From NCBI GenBank assembly GCA_030667725.1, contig DAOUVH010000024.1:1-9913 (forward strand): a DNA stretch of 9,913 nt. Reading direction: 5' to 3'. A program made the position numbers and the translations under genes. Origin of the DNA: Candidatus Cloacimonadota bacterium (GTDB taxonomy: Bacteria > Cloacimonadota > Cloacimonadia > Cloacimonadales > TCS61). Under the pieces are notes generated by a model, which was given only the letters and a program-made list of their open reading frames with translations, searched no databases and had not been told where the DNA came from. Positions 1-8,200 of this stretch are shown in pieces; the first letter of the stretch is position 1, and every line of letters begins with the position of its first letter.

Positions 1-732
1 ATTTTTCAGATCGAGTTGAGGTGAATGATAATCAAATGAAGTTCCTATTTCATTAATTTTAATATTCGAAATTGAAAAATCTTTTCCATACTCTAGAACC
101 GGTGCATGTAATTCTTTGGCTCTTTTTTTGATCACGCAAACTGCATCAGCTGTCATTTTTCCTAGAATAACAGGTGTATTTATTTTTATGATCCCAGCTT
201 TCTCAAAGGCAATTTTTTCTATTGAATCCCCCAGGCTTTTAGTATGATCATAAGAGATGGTTGTAATTACTGAAACAGTAGATGCAAATGGATTTGTGCC
301 ATCCAATCTACCTCCTAATCCAACCTCAAATATAGCATTATCAACGTTGTTAGAATAGAAAATGTCAAATGCCATTGCAGTTGTTATCTCAAAAAATGAA
401 GCTTCATTTTCTTCTAGTATAGGTTCCCATTTTTTATAGGTTGAAATAAGTTCATTCAATTCAATGTTTTTCCCATTTAATCGGATCCGTTCACGGTAAT
501 CAACCAGATGTGGAGAAGTATTTAATCCGGTTTTCATGCCGTATTGTATTGATAAAGCTTCACACATTGCGGCTGTAGAACCTTTGCCATTTGTTCCAGC
601 AATATGGATTCCTTGTATTTTTTTATTCGGAGAATCCATCGATCTGAGAATCCTTTGCATTCTCTCCAGTCCAAGCTTAACATTACCGGAGTGTCGCTGA
701 TAGATATAGTCTAAGAATTCTTGATATTCCAT
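1..732 (-). CDS. folC: Folylpolyglutamate synthase / dihydrofolate synthase, 5' part (cut by window edge)
   Basis: Cytoplasmic ATP-dependent ligase that adds glutamate to folates and, in many bacteria, also joins dihydropteroate to glutamate. The 244 residues present carry the family signatures in order: the P-loop GTNGKGS (46-52), SPHL (73-76), FEVGLGGRLDGTN (135-147, usually DATN) and DHTKSLG...IAFEKAGIIK (162-183), typical of the Mur-ligase-like ATP-binding domain. FolC proteins are usually 420-440 residues, so the rest of the central domain and the C-terminal domain lie beyond position 1. The frame stays open to the edge with no frameshift. The start at 732 is the first ATG in this frame; an in-frame TGA lies upstream at 754-756 and a GGAAAA stretch lies just before the start. 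The upstream gene on the same strand is separated from it by a strong terminator, so folC may depend on read-through or on a promoter I could not see. The identity is secure; whether it has both activities cannot be told. Confidence 0.95.
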   Translation of the reverse strand, partial: MEYQEFLDYIYQRHSGNVKLGLERMQRILRSMDSPNKKIQGIHIAGTNGKGSTAAMCEALSIQYGMKTGLNTSPHLVDYRERIRLNGKNIELNELISTYKKWEPILEENEASFFEITTAMAFDIFYSNNVDNAIFEVGLGGRLDGTNPFASTVSVITTISYDHTKSLGDSIEKIAFEKAGIIKINTPVILGKMTADAVCVIKKRAKELHAPVLEYGKDFSISNIKINEIGTSFDYHSPQLDLKN

Positions 733-743
733 AAATTTTCCAT

Positions 744-775
744 AAAAAAACCTTCAAGGTGTCTTGAAGGTTTTT
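744..775 (-). terminator. Intrinsic terminator for the leftward pseudopilin-like gene
   Basis: CCTTCAAG (751-758) and CTTGAAGG (763-770) form a perfect 8-bp stem with a GTGT loop. The stem is extended by an A/T pairing (746-750 with 771-775). In the leftward transcript the stem is followed by seven U (750-744), so it fits as the end of the gene at 794-1159. It finishes only 11 bases before the folC start codon. No rightward gene precedes it, so a role on the plus strand is unlikely. Confidence 0.85.
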
Positions 776-793
776 GTTATTCAATTTAATATT

Positions 794-1159
794 TTATTCG
801 ATTAGGCTTTCAGGAAGTACATGATCTACGAATTTTTCTTCATGAGGACAAGTAACAACTATCTCTCCGGTTTCAAAATCGCCATGCATGAAATACTTAT
901 CACCAACACCATTTTCAGGGCACTCATATGTTGTTTTAAGGTAGTTCATTCTCATCAGGTCACGTGCTGTACCTACAAAATTTTCTTCCCGTTCATTCAT
1001 GTATGATTTTATGGCTTTATGAATAGTAGTCATATTCTTGATACATTGTTCGGCTTTCTGCTTTTTATTCACATTATAGGTCTGCGGTAAGATCAATATA
1101 AAAAACAGTACTACTAATGCAACTAAACTAATTATTTTATAAATATTAAGCTTTTTCAT
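794..1159 (-). CDS. Small single-pass membrane protein with pseudopilin-like ectodomain
   Basis: A 121-residue protein with two Lys at the N-terminus, one hydrophobic helix (about residues 8-25) and then a polar domain outside the membrane. The polar part looks like a small bacterial pseudopilin: an amphipathic stretch around CIKNMTTIHKAIKSYM (39-54), then a Cys-Pro turn (80-81), a KYFMHGDFETGEIVVTCP strand region (88-105) and a conserved-looking end HVLPESLIE (113-121). Cys39, Cys80 and Cys104 are present; Cys80 and Cys104 could form a disulfide. It lacks the GFTLIE-type prepilin peptidase site, so it is not a standard processed pilin. The start is set by a GAGGAG Shine-Dalgarno sequence (complement of 1165-1170) five bases upstream. 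A minus-strand promoter at 1185-1214 and a terminator at 744-775 suggest a single-gene transcript. The exact function is unknown and the pilin-like assignment rests on pattern recognition only. Confidence 0.8.
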   Translation of the reverse strand: MKKLNIYKIISLVALVVLFFILILPQTYNVNKKQKAEQCIKNMTTIHKAIKSYMNEREENFVGTARDLMRMNYLKTTYECPENGVGDKYFMHGDFETGEIVVTCPHEEKFVDHVLPESLIE

Positions 1160-1184
1160 TTTTACTCCTCTAAAATTTTTTTCG

Positions 1185-1214
1185 ATAACACCGTTTTTGC
1201 GAGATTTTCGTCAA
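1185..1214 (-). promoter_or_regulatory. Candidate promoter for the pseudopilin-like gene
   Basis: Read on the minus strand, TTGACG (complement of 1209-1214) is followed after 18 bases by TGTTAT (complement of 1185-1190). These match the sigma-70 consensus at 5/6 and 4/6. It lies about 25 bases before the start codon at 1159 and its GAGGAG ribosome site. The call is by consensus only, and promoter consensus in candidate FCB phyla is poorly known. Confidence 0.4.
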
Positions 1215-1250
1215 GCTTTTTGTTTGAGGTAAAATGCAGGTTGATTATCC

Positions 1251-1279
1251 TTGACCATTTAATTACATTCTTTTAAAAG
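1251..1279 (+). promoter_or_regulatory. Candidate promoter for the SerA-like gene
   Basis: TTGACC (1251-1256) is followed after a 17-base spacer by TAAAAG (1274-1279), giving 5/6 and 4/6 matches to a sigma-70 promoter. Transcription would begin near 1286, just before the GGAGG ribosome site at 1295-1299, leaving a very short leader. It stands back to back with the minus-strand candidate at 1185-1214. Confidence 0.4.
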
Positions 1280-1304
1280 TACATAAAAAATATTGGAGGA
1301 TGTT

Positions 1305-2231
1305 ATGGTAAAGAAAGTGCTTGTAGCAACAGCAAAACCATTCGCTTCTCTAGCAGTTAGGAAGATTAAAAGTATCTGTGAGGCAAAGGGTTATGAATTG
1401 ATTTTGAACGAAAATTATACGGAACAAAGTGATCTTGTAAATGCGGCTAAAAATGTAGATGCATTGATAGTAAGAAGTGATAAGGTTACTAGTGAGGTTA
1501 TTGAAAATGCAGATGATCTTAAGGTTGTCGTTCGTGCAGGTGCCGGATATGATAACCTTGATTGTGAAGCAGCTTCCAAGAAGAATATTATTTGTATGAA
1601 TACTCCCGGACAAAATTCCAACGCAGTTGCCGAACTTGCTTTTGGCATGATGGTTTATATGGCTCGTGGTAAGTTTAATGGTAAATCTGGAACTGAACTT
1701 AAAGGTAAAACTGTTGGCATTCATGCTTATGGTAATGTAGGATTGAATGTAGCGAGAATTGCCAAAGGTTTTGATATGCAAGTGATTGCTTTTGACCCAT
1801 ATGTGGATAATTCAATAATGGAAGCTGATGGTGTTAAACCGGTTGATTCAATTGAAGAATTATATAATACAAGTGACTACTTGTCTATTCATATTCCTTC
1901 AATTCCAGCTACTCAAAAACTTATTGATTTAAGACTTATCTCCATAATGAAACCCGGAGCGATTATCATAAATACTGCAAGAAAAGAAGTTATTAATGAA
2001 GAGGATATGATCAAGGTTTTTGCGAATAGGGAAGACTTAAAATTTGCATCTGATATTGCGCCGGTGAGAGCAAATGAGATGATCGGAAAATTTGGAGATC
2101 GAGTTTATTTTACTCCAAAAAAAATGGGTGCACAAACATTAGAAGCTAATGTAAACGCCGGAGTTGCTGCAATCAATCAGATCATCGCTTATTTCGAGAA
2201 TAATGATACAACTTTTCAAGTTAATAATTAA
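1305..2231 (+). CDS. serA: D-3-phosphoglycerate dehydrogenase, short lysine-type (type IIIK) form
   Basis: A D-isomer-specific 2-hydroxyacid dehydrogenase, most likely oxidising 3-phosphoglycerate with NAD+ as the first step of serine synthesis. At 308 residues it has the catalytic and nucleotide-binding domains but no C-terminal ACT or ASB domain, so the usual serine feedback site is absent. The Rossmann loop reads HAYGNVG (140-146), with Ala where the first Gly is usual. Asp164 at the end of the next strand suits NAD over NADP. Arg226 in INTARK is the substrate-binding arginine. Where most relatives have TPH with the catalytic His, this one has TPKKMGAQT (270-278), so Lys272 or Lys273 replaces it. 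Lysine-type enzymes of this kind are known from Entamoeba and Bacteroidetes. The ATG at 1305 is preferred: GGAGG at 1295-1299 precedes it by five bases, whereas the TTG at 1293 overlaps that ribosome site. No serC lies beside it. Another 2-hydroxyacid specificity remains possible. Confidence 0.88.
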   Translation: MVKKVLVATAKPFASLAVRKIKSICEAKGYELILNENYTEQSDLVNAAKNVDALIVRSDKVTSEVIENADDLKVVVRAGAGYDNLDCEAASKKNIICMNTPGQNSNAVAELAFGMMVYMARGKFNGKSGTELKGKTVGIHAYGNVGLNVARIAKGFDMQVIAFDPYVDNSIMEADGVKPVDSIEELYNTSDYLSIHIPSIPATQKLIDLRLISIMKPGAIIINTARKEVINEEDMIKVFANREDLKFASDIAPVRANEMIGKFGDRVYFTPKKMGAQTLEANVNAGVAAINQIIAYFENNDTTFQVNN

Positions 2232-2270
2232 AATAGAAAATTAAAAACAATAAATTCCAAAGGAAGAAAA

Positions 2271-4265
2271 ATGAGAAAATTGAATCACAAAGTATTCATT
2301 TTTATTTTATTAACTTTTTTTGCATCATTGCTTTTTGCACAAGAAGTTAGTATGGTTAATGCAGGTATTAAATCTGCAATAAACTCTAACAATGTAGATC
2401 CGCAGAGGTCACGGGAAGTCTATCAACTCGATGACGGCAGCTCGGAAAACACACTTGGTTTGAGTGTTCCAAGTGATTTTATGATTCTGAATGGTTTCTA
2501 GGCAATTGCCGGGTCAGAAACAATTGGATATATCAGTATTGCCTGGGGAATGCCGGGAGCAGGAACACCTTCAGGTCATCCTGTAAGACTTATTCTCTAC
2601 GATGATCCAACTAATGACTGGGACCCTAGTGATGCGGTATATCTAACAGAAGCTTCAACGAACATCACTAATCCTGATACGGACATATTTACAACTGTTA
2701 CGATACCTTTTACTATGGTTAGCGGTGTTTTTTATATAGCTTCTTTATATGAAAATACACCAGGTTTTTACCCATGCTCGCTTGATATGACTTCATCTCA
2801 AGGTTCTTCCTGGTATGTTTGTACAACATCGCCGGGTACTTTTGATGTTAACAATATAGGTAATCCTTCCTATACTGCTCCTCTGGATTTAATTGGCAAT
2901 TACGGTTATCCCGGTAATTGGCTTCTTCGTGCTGATCCTAGTCTACTACCGGAAATTGAAGTTACACCACTTTCCTTTGATATAAACCTGGAACTTGGTG
3001 AGATGGATACTCAAATTCTTACTATTGAAAATACTGGAGCATCTGATCTGGATTTCATCATAACAAAGGAATTAACATCCAGCGAAAGAATTGAATCTGA
3101 TATTTCTACTAACTCCAATTCACGGGCTATAGGTGATATTCTGGGTAATTATGGTAATTCAGCAGCTGGTTCTACAGGAATGGTTTTAGTTGATGATCTG
3201 TTTTATATCGTAAATTATAGTATTTTTCATTTAGATGTTTTTGATCCTGTTAACCAAATTATCATAGCTTCATATCCTATACATAATGAATGTTATGGAA
3301 TTACCTGGGATGGAACATATCTTTGGATTGGAGATGAAAACGGAGAAGTATTCTCATATAATCTTGATGGCACCTCAGCAGGTGGTTCATTCAGTTGTCC
3401 TTTTGCGTTTTACCCTGCATTAACCTGGGATGGAGCTTACTTCATAGTTAACCTGGCATTTAATGTGATGAATCCAACTTTCTACAGGTTAGATAATACC
3501 GGCGCTGTAATTGAAATGTTTACCTCGAGTTTTGGTTATGATTCAAGCCAGATTGTCTGGGTACATGAACATGAAGACGGGAATTTATGGAGTTGTGATG
3601 TGTGGGGTACTTATGTATCACAATTAAATCTTGACAGCGGTTCTGGAACTGCCCAGTTTATTACACAGTTTACACCACCCGATGCAGGAGAGACCCATTC
3701 CATTACCCACGACAGTTTTGACCTGTGGCTGAGTGACTGGGACGGTCATCTTTATAAAATTGACGATGGCATAAATGAAGGATGGCTTTATTGTAATCCT
3801 ACCAATGGAATCATTACGCAGGAAAATATATCATATATTAATGTATCATTTGATGCAACCAATCTGGTTAATGGAATTTATGAAGCTAATCTGCATATCA
3901 TTAATGATGATCCCGATGAAGGTTATCTGGAGATCCCTGTTACATTGACGGTAGCACCTCCTATAGAGGCAGAAGCAATTTTCCCTGCTATTACACAACT
4001 TCATCAAAATCATCCGAATCCGTTCAATCCGACCACAACTATCAGCTTCGACCTGGTAAATACTGGAAAGATTACTTTAAATGTTTACAATATCAAAGGA
4101 GAACTTGTAAGAACGTTAGCTTCCGAAAATTATCCGGCTGGACAGAATTCGATTTTATGGAATGGAGAAGACAATAATGGTAACTCAGTTTCTTCGGGAA
4201 TCTATTTCTACAGTCTGAAAGCAGGAAATCATGAAGAAACTAAAAAGATGATACTTCTGAAATAA
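2271..4265 (+). pseudogene. Secreted beta-propeller / Ig-like protein with C-terminal sorting domain, interrupted by one in-frame TAG
   Basis: One frame of 664 codons plus a final TAA, broken only by TAG at 2499-2501 (codon 77). The beginning codes for a signal peptide (residues 1-23, likely cut at LFA|QE) behind an AGGAAG ribosome site (2261-2266). After the TAG the frame continues without a shift into a beta-rich domain (to about 222), half of an Ig/BACON-like domain (227-265), a beta-propeller of four or five ITWDGTYLWIG-type blades (about 289-498), the remaining half of the Ig-like domain (504-561), and a sorting domain with NHPNPFNPTTTISF and YNIKGELVRTL, ending in KMILLK (574-664). The protein would be exported and surface-attached or released by a type IX-like route. 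It starts 39 bases after serA with no terminator between, so it may share that transcript. Translation restarting at the ATG at 2550 would give no signal peptide and a cut first domain. The TAG may be a nonsense mutation, a base error or read-through; I label it a pseudogene provisionally. The partner or ligand is unknown. Confidence 0.75.
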
Positions 4266-4277
4266 GAGAAATACGTA

Positions 4278-4314
4278 CAATAAAGCCCCATCGTTTTCTG
4301 GTGGGGCTTTATTG
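4278..4314. terminator. Bidirectional intrinsic terminator between convergent genes
   Basis: CAATAAAGCCCCA (4278-4290) pairs perfectly with TGGGGCTTTATTG (4302-4314): 13 bp around an 11-base loop, with a GCCCC core flanked by A and T runs. It starts 12 bases after the propeller gene's stop and ends 22 bases from the stop of the convergent transporter gene. The U-rich 3' side is present, though interrupted, in both directions, so it probably serves both genes. Confidence 0.85.
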
Positions 4315-4336
4315 ATTTGTAAAATTGAAAGACTTA

Positions 4337-5086
4337 CTACATTCCAAGCAGCTTGAAAACACCAAATAATTTCAAGCTGGCAATAATAATTGCGATCGTG
4401 AGAACTATTTTCACAAATCTCTCTCCTCTGGTGATAGCAGCTTTAACACCAATGAATGCACCAATGACGTTTCCGGCAGCAAGTACGAGACCGTACTTCC
4501 AGATCACTTTACCAGAATAAGCAAAAATTATCACAGCAAAAACAGTATAACACATAATGATAAATACTTTTATTGCATTAGCTTTAATGAGATCGAATTC
4601 TTCAATTAGATTTAATGTAGCGAGAAAAATAAAACCAACACCAACCTGGATTAAACCACCATAAAATCCAACGATCAGGAAAATGATGAACTCAAGCCAT
4701 TTGGGTAACTTCTTTGTGAGTGATGATCTCTTTTTATGTGGTTTAAGCATTAAGATAAGTATAATGATAAATACAATGGCAAGGATCTTGTCGTAATATG
4801 CAGAAGAAATATTAATTGCAGAGATGGAACCAGCTATTGCGCCAATGATGGCAGCGATCGTGATATGGATTATTGAGCCAACTTCCAAAATCTTATGTTT
4901 ATGGAATCTGTAAGATCCAGTAATATTCTGAAGAAGTATGGCAACACGATTTGTGGCATTTGCCATCGGAGAGGGTATTCCTGCGATTATTAGGATTGGA
5001 ATAACAAGAGCTGAGCCGCCACCTGCGAGTGTATTGAGGAAACCTGCTATTATTCCAACTAAAAACAAAACAATTAATAAGATCAT
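4337..5086 (-). CDS. TauE/SafE (TSUP, former DUF81) family membrane transporter
   Basis: A 249-residue inner-membrane protein of the TSUP family, whose characterised members move sulfite, sulfoacetate or other small organic and sulfur anions. The N-terminal half has the family signature GFLNTLAGGGSALVIPIL (15-32) and then GIPSPMANATNRVA (36-49). The second half repeats the pattern weakly at GFYGGLIQVGVGFIFLATL (140-158), as expected of a duplicated fold. Seven or eight membrane segments are visible, around 2-18, 24-36, 70-92, 100-114, 131-158, 171-190, 197-217 and 223-246. A basic loop (KPHKKR, 115-120) separates the halves. The length is normal for the family. The ATG at 5086 is the only good start; its ribosome site is weak (CGGACAGGAT directly upstream) and no other in-frame ATG precedes it. 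It ends in TAG followed at once by an in-frame TAA. No sulfur or taurine gene is nearby, so the substrate cannot be named. Confidence 0.9.
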   Translation of the reverse strand: MILLIVLFLVGIIAGFLNTLAGGGSALVIPILIIAGIPSPMANATNRVAILLQNITGSYRFHKHKILEVGSIIHITIAAIIGAIAGSISAINISSAYYDKILAIVFIIILILMLKPHKKRSSLTKKLPKWLEFIIFLIVGFYGGLIQVGVGFIFLATLNLIEEFDLIKANAIKVFIIMCYTVFAVIIFAYSGKVIWKYGLVLAAGNVIGAFIGVKAAITRGERFVKIVLTIAIIIASLKLFGVFKLLGM

Positions 5087-5133
5087 ATCCTGTCCGATTA
5101 TTTTTTCTTCTAAACTCTAAAGCTCTCATCAGA

Positions 5134-5179
5134 TGTCAAATATTATCATTAATATTAACTGATTATATTCATATTGACA
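5134..5179. promoter_or_regulatory. Inverted-repeat control region between divergent genes
   Basis: The 139-base gap between the transporter start (5086) and the TPR gene start (5226) holds two outward TTGACA boxes. One is on the plus strand at 5174-5179 and the other on the minus strand (complement of 5134-5139). Between them AATATTA (5139-5145) and TAATATT (5150-5156) form a perfect 7-bp inverted repeat around TCAT. The symmetry could be an operator, but with A/T-only arms in AT-rich DNA chance is a real alternative. Confidence 0.3.
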
Positions 5180-5201
5180 TAGAGATAATAATAAAAATGA
5201 T
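5174..5201 (+). promoter_or_regulatory. Candidate promoter for the TPR gene
   Basis: TTGACA (5174-5179) is a perfect -35 box. The best -10 candidate is AATGAT (5196-5201) after 16 bases, a 4/6 match. Transcription would start near 5208, just before the GGAGG ribosome site at 5216-5220. The divergent TTGACA at 5134-5139 has no good -10 box at normal spacing. Confidence 0.35.
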
Positions 5202-5225
5202 AGCAATCGTTTTGTGGAGGAATTA

Positions 5226-8200
5226 ATGAAGAAAATGATATTCATTTTGCTGACTATACTTTCTGTAAGTTTATGGTCAGATCTTAATTTTGGTAAAGGA
5301 CTATTTAATGATGGCTTATTTGATGAAGCAATAAATGAATTTGAAAAAGTTATTGCTTATTCTCCAACCTCTGATGATTCTCAGGAAGCAATTTTTTTAA
5401 TAGGAGAAAGCTACAGGGAGAGAGAACAATTTGTTAAGGCAGAATCAGCATATAATAGATTATTAGAAGGATTCCCCGGTTTGTTGTTCCGTGATAAAGT
5501 TTTGTATTATCTGGCTCAAGCACAATTCGAACAACAAAAATTTAATGAAACATCTGAAACCTTGAATTCTCTGATCGAGACTTATCCAAACTCAAATTTT
5601 AGCAAAATGGCACTATCACAATATTTGGAATGCTTATTTGAATTGAAACAATATGACAATGTGATCATTAAAGGTCGAAAGATCGTAAGGAATTATAAAG
5701 ATTATCATAATATTCCGGATGTTCTTCTCTGGTTAGCGGATGCACGTCTTGAAATGCAAATGCGGGGAGAAGGGAAAAAAATCCTGGATGAAATTATTAA
5801 TGATTATCCTGATCATATCTCGCGATGGAAGGCAGTGGAAAAACAGATCGAGATCACAGAAAAGGAAGAAGGAACCAAAAAAGCTTCAGAAGTTTTAGCT
5901 GTTATGCTTAAAGAAGATATGCCACGTAATTACGAGGAGAAACTTTGTTTCAAACTGGCTGATTATTACGTTAATTTACAAGATTTCCCAAAAGCTTATT
6001 TTGAACTTTCCAATTTAATAAATAAATTCTCAAGTTCACTCCAACTTGATGCATATATTTTAAAATTTACCTCAGTGCAGATAGAATTAAAGAAATTCAC
6101 AGATATCAAAAATGATTATGCTAAATATAAAAAAGTATTTCGGGAGAGTGCTAAAAAGGATGTGTATCTATTGCAGATTGCACAAGCTGATTTTTTACTA
6201 AATAATCTCGATTCTGCCAACGACTGGCTGAATGAAATTTCCACAGACAACGGTATTATCTTATACAAAAAACAATTGCTAAATGCGGATATAATGGTTG
6301 CTTCCGGGAAATTTACAGATGCTGTAAAAGAATATAAAAAACTGTTGAACAATGAATTTGCTTCGAGGGATGAGTTATTACTGGTGCTCGGAGATATCTA
6401 CTTCGAGAAATTCCAGCAATACAATACAGCAAAAAAATATTATCAGTGGATATTAACTGAATACTCCGCTAATGATCTTCAGGATGAAGCTTATTACAAA
6501 ATTGCTTTATGTTTAGAAAATCTTGATGAATATGAAGGTGCTGTAACTGAATTGGAACAGATCGACCTTCAAAAGGTAGAGAATACGGATTTAAGAAAGA
6601 AGATCACAAATAAACTGGAATACCTTAAGAAATTTAAAAAACGTGATTATGAAATGGCTTTTAATAATTTGGTTAGCTCTTTAATAGATAATTCATATAA
6701 AACCGATACAAAAGAACTTAAAGATAATCTGCAAAATATTCTTATCACTGATCTCAAAGACCATGAAACAGCTATCAGAATTCTTGGTGATGGATCTGAT
6801 CCGGAAAACTATTACAGAAAAGCAGTATTATGGATCCAAATCGCAGAGAAATATAAGTATGAATCAAAAGACAATTTGGCGGACGAATGCCTGATGAAAG
6901 TGGATGCAATAACTTCTAAACTGGATAAAATAAATCATGCTGACTGGTTGGAAGAAATATATATTCGGAAACAACTTTTGCAAAATTCTGAACTTAACTC
7001 AGAATTATTAACGAAGATGAAAATATTTGTAGAAAATAATTCGCACAATATGGCTGCAAATGAATTCAGATTACAAATTGGAAAATACTATATTTCTCAT
7101 AATGAAATTGATAATGCTACAAGATATTTTGTTGATCTTGTAAACAACTCAGCAATTGATGATGTAGAATTTTATAATGCCAAAATACACTTAGCAGAAT
7201 ATTACTATTCAAAAAATGATGATGCTAAAGCATTACAATATTACAAGATAGCTGATGATTATATTAAACTTAATAATCCACTTGTATATTTCCACTATGC
7301 TGTTGTTCTGAATGAACTTGGGGAAAAAAAGGATGCTGGAGATAAGCTTGCTTTCCTTGTAAATAATGCAGAAAGATTTGAACAATATCCCAAAGTTATT
7401 CAATATTTCACAAGAGCTTTACGAGAGACTGAGGATTATAAAAACGCAATAAAATATCACTTACTTCTGCCCGAAAGCGATAGAACGGATGATACTTATA
7501 AACTCCTTGCTAATGATTATGAAAAGTTGGGCAATAATCAAAAAGCAAAAGAAGCCCTGATGCATATTATAGAAAAAAGTGAGGATGATCTGGCAAAACT
7601 TGCTCATCTGCAATTTACAACAAATGATCTAGAAATGGCAAAATATACTTATGGTGAACTTGCCAAAAACAATAAAGCTAATTTGAAATATTTTGAAATG
7701 CTCGGTCACATAAATTTTGTTCAAGAGAATTATCTTGAATCTGCAGTGAATTACAAAAAAATAATTGATAAATTGGGTGATAATGTATCGGGATATGATA
7801 ATATCAGATCTGTTGCCAAAGAGAACATTATAGCTTTATATAGAATTGAGAACAGACCCAAAGCTGAAACACTTGCGAAGAAATTTCAAAAGCAATTAAC
7901 TGATAAAGACAAAAATGAAATTGAAGTAAACCGCGGAATATATTATAAAAAAATTGATAAGAAGAAGGCTGAATCAATATTCACAAAGCTTCTCAAGAAG
8001 AAAAATCTAACCAGTGACGTAATGATCAAGGCTTATTTCTGGCGAGGGATTGTAAGATTGGAAAAAGAAGAATTAGATAATGCAGAAGCTGATTTCTTAA
8101 CAGTCTCAAATTCGATAGATATTGAAATGAGCAATCAGGCACATCTTAAACTGGGAACAATAAATTTTTCCAAAGAAAATTACCAGAAAGCGCTTTCTCA

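Noticed and set aside
821..1006. Open frame of 61 codons on the plus strand
   Set aside because: It is antisense to the pseudopilin-like gene, which has a strong ribosome site, a promoter candidate and a terminator; this frame has none.
1293..1304. TTG start four codons before the ATG of the serA-like gene
   Set aside because: The TTG overlaps the GGAGG ribosome site that is correctly spaced for the ATG at 1305, so the extra four residues would be artefacts.
1350..1781. Open frame of 143 codons on the minus strand
   Set aside because: It lies wholly antisense to the well-supported dehydrogenase, and its product is low-complexity and resembles no family I know.
2550..4265. A separate gene starting at the ATG at 2550
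   Set aside because: The ATG lies inside a beta strand region in the same frame as the upstream signal peptide, has no ribosome site of its own, and would yield an unexported protein with a sorting domain.
4899..5129. Minus-strand frame of 76 codons overlapping the transporter start
   Set aside because: It overlaps the conserved AGGGS and ANATN segments in another frame and shows no membrane or family pattern of its own.
5214..5225. GTG start four codons before the ATG of the TPR gene
   Set aside because: It overlaps the GGAGG site used by the ATG at 5226, and the signal peptide begins naturally at that ATG (MKKM).
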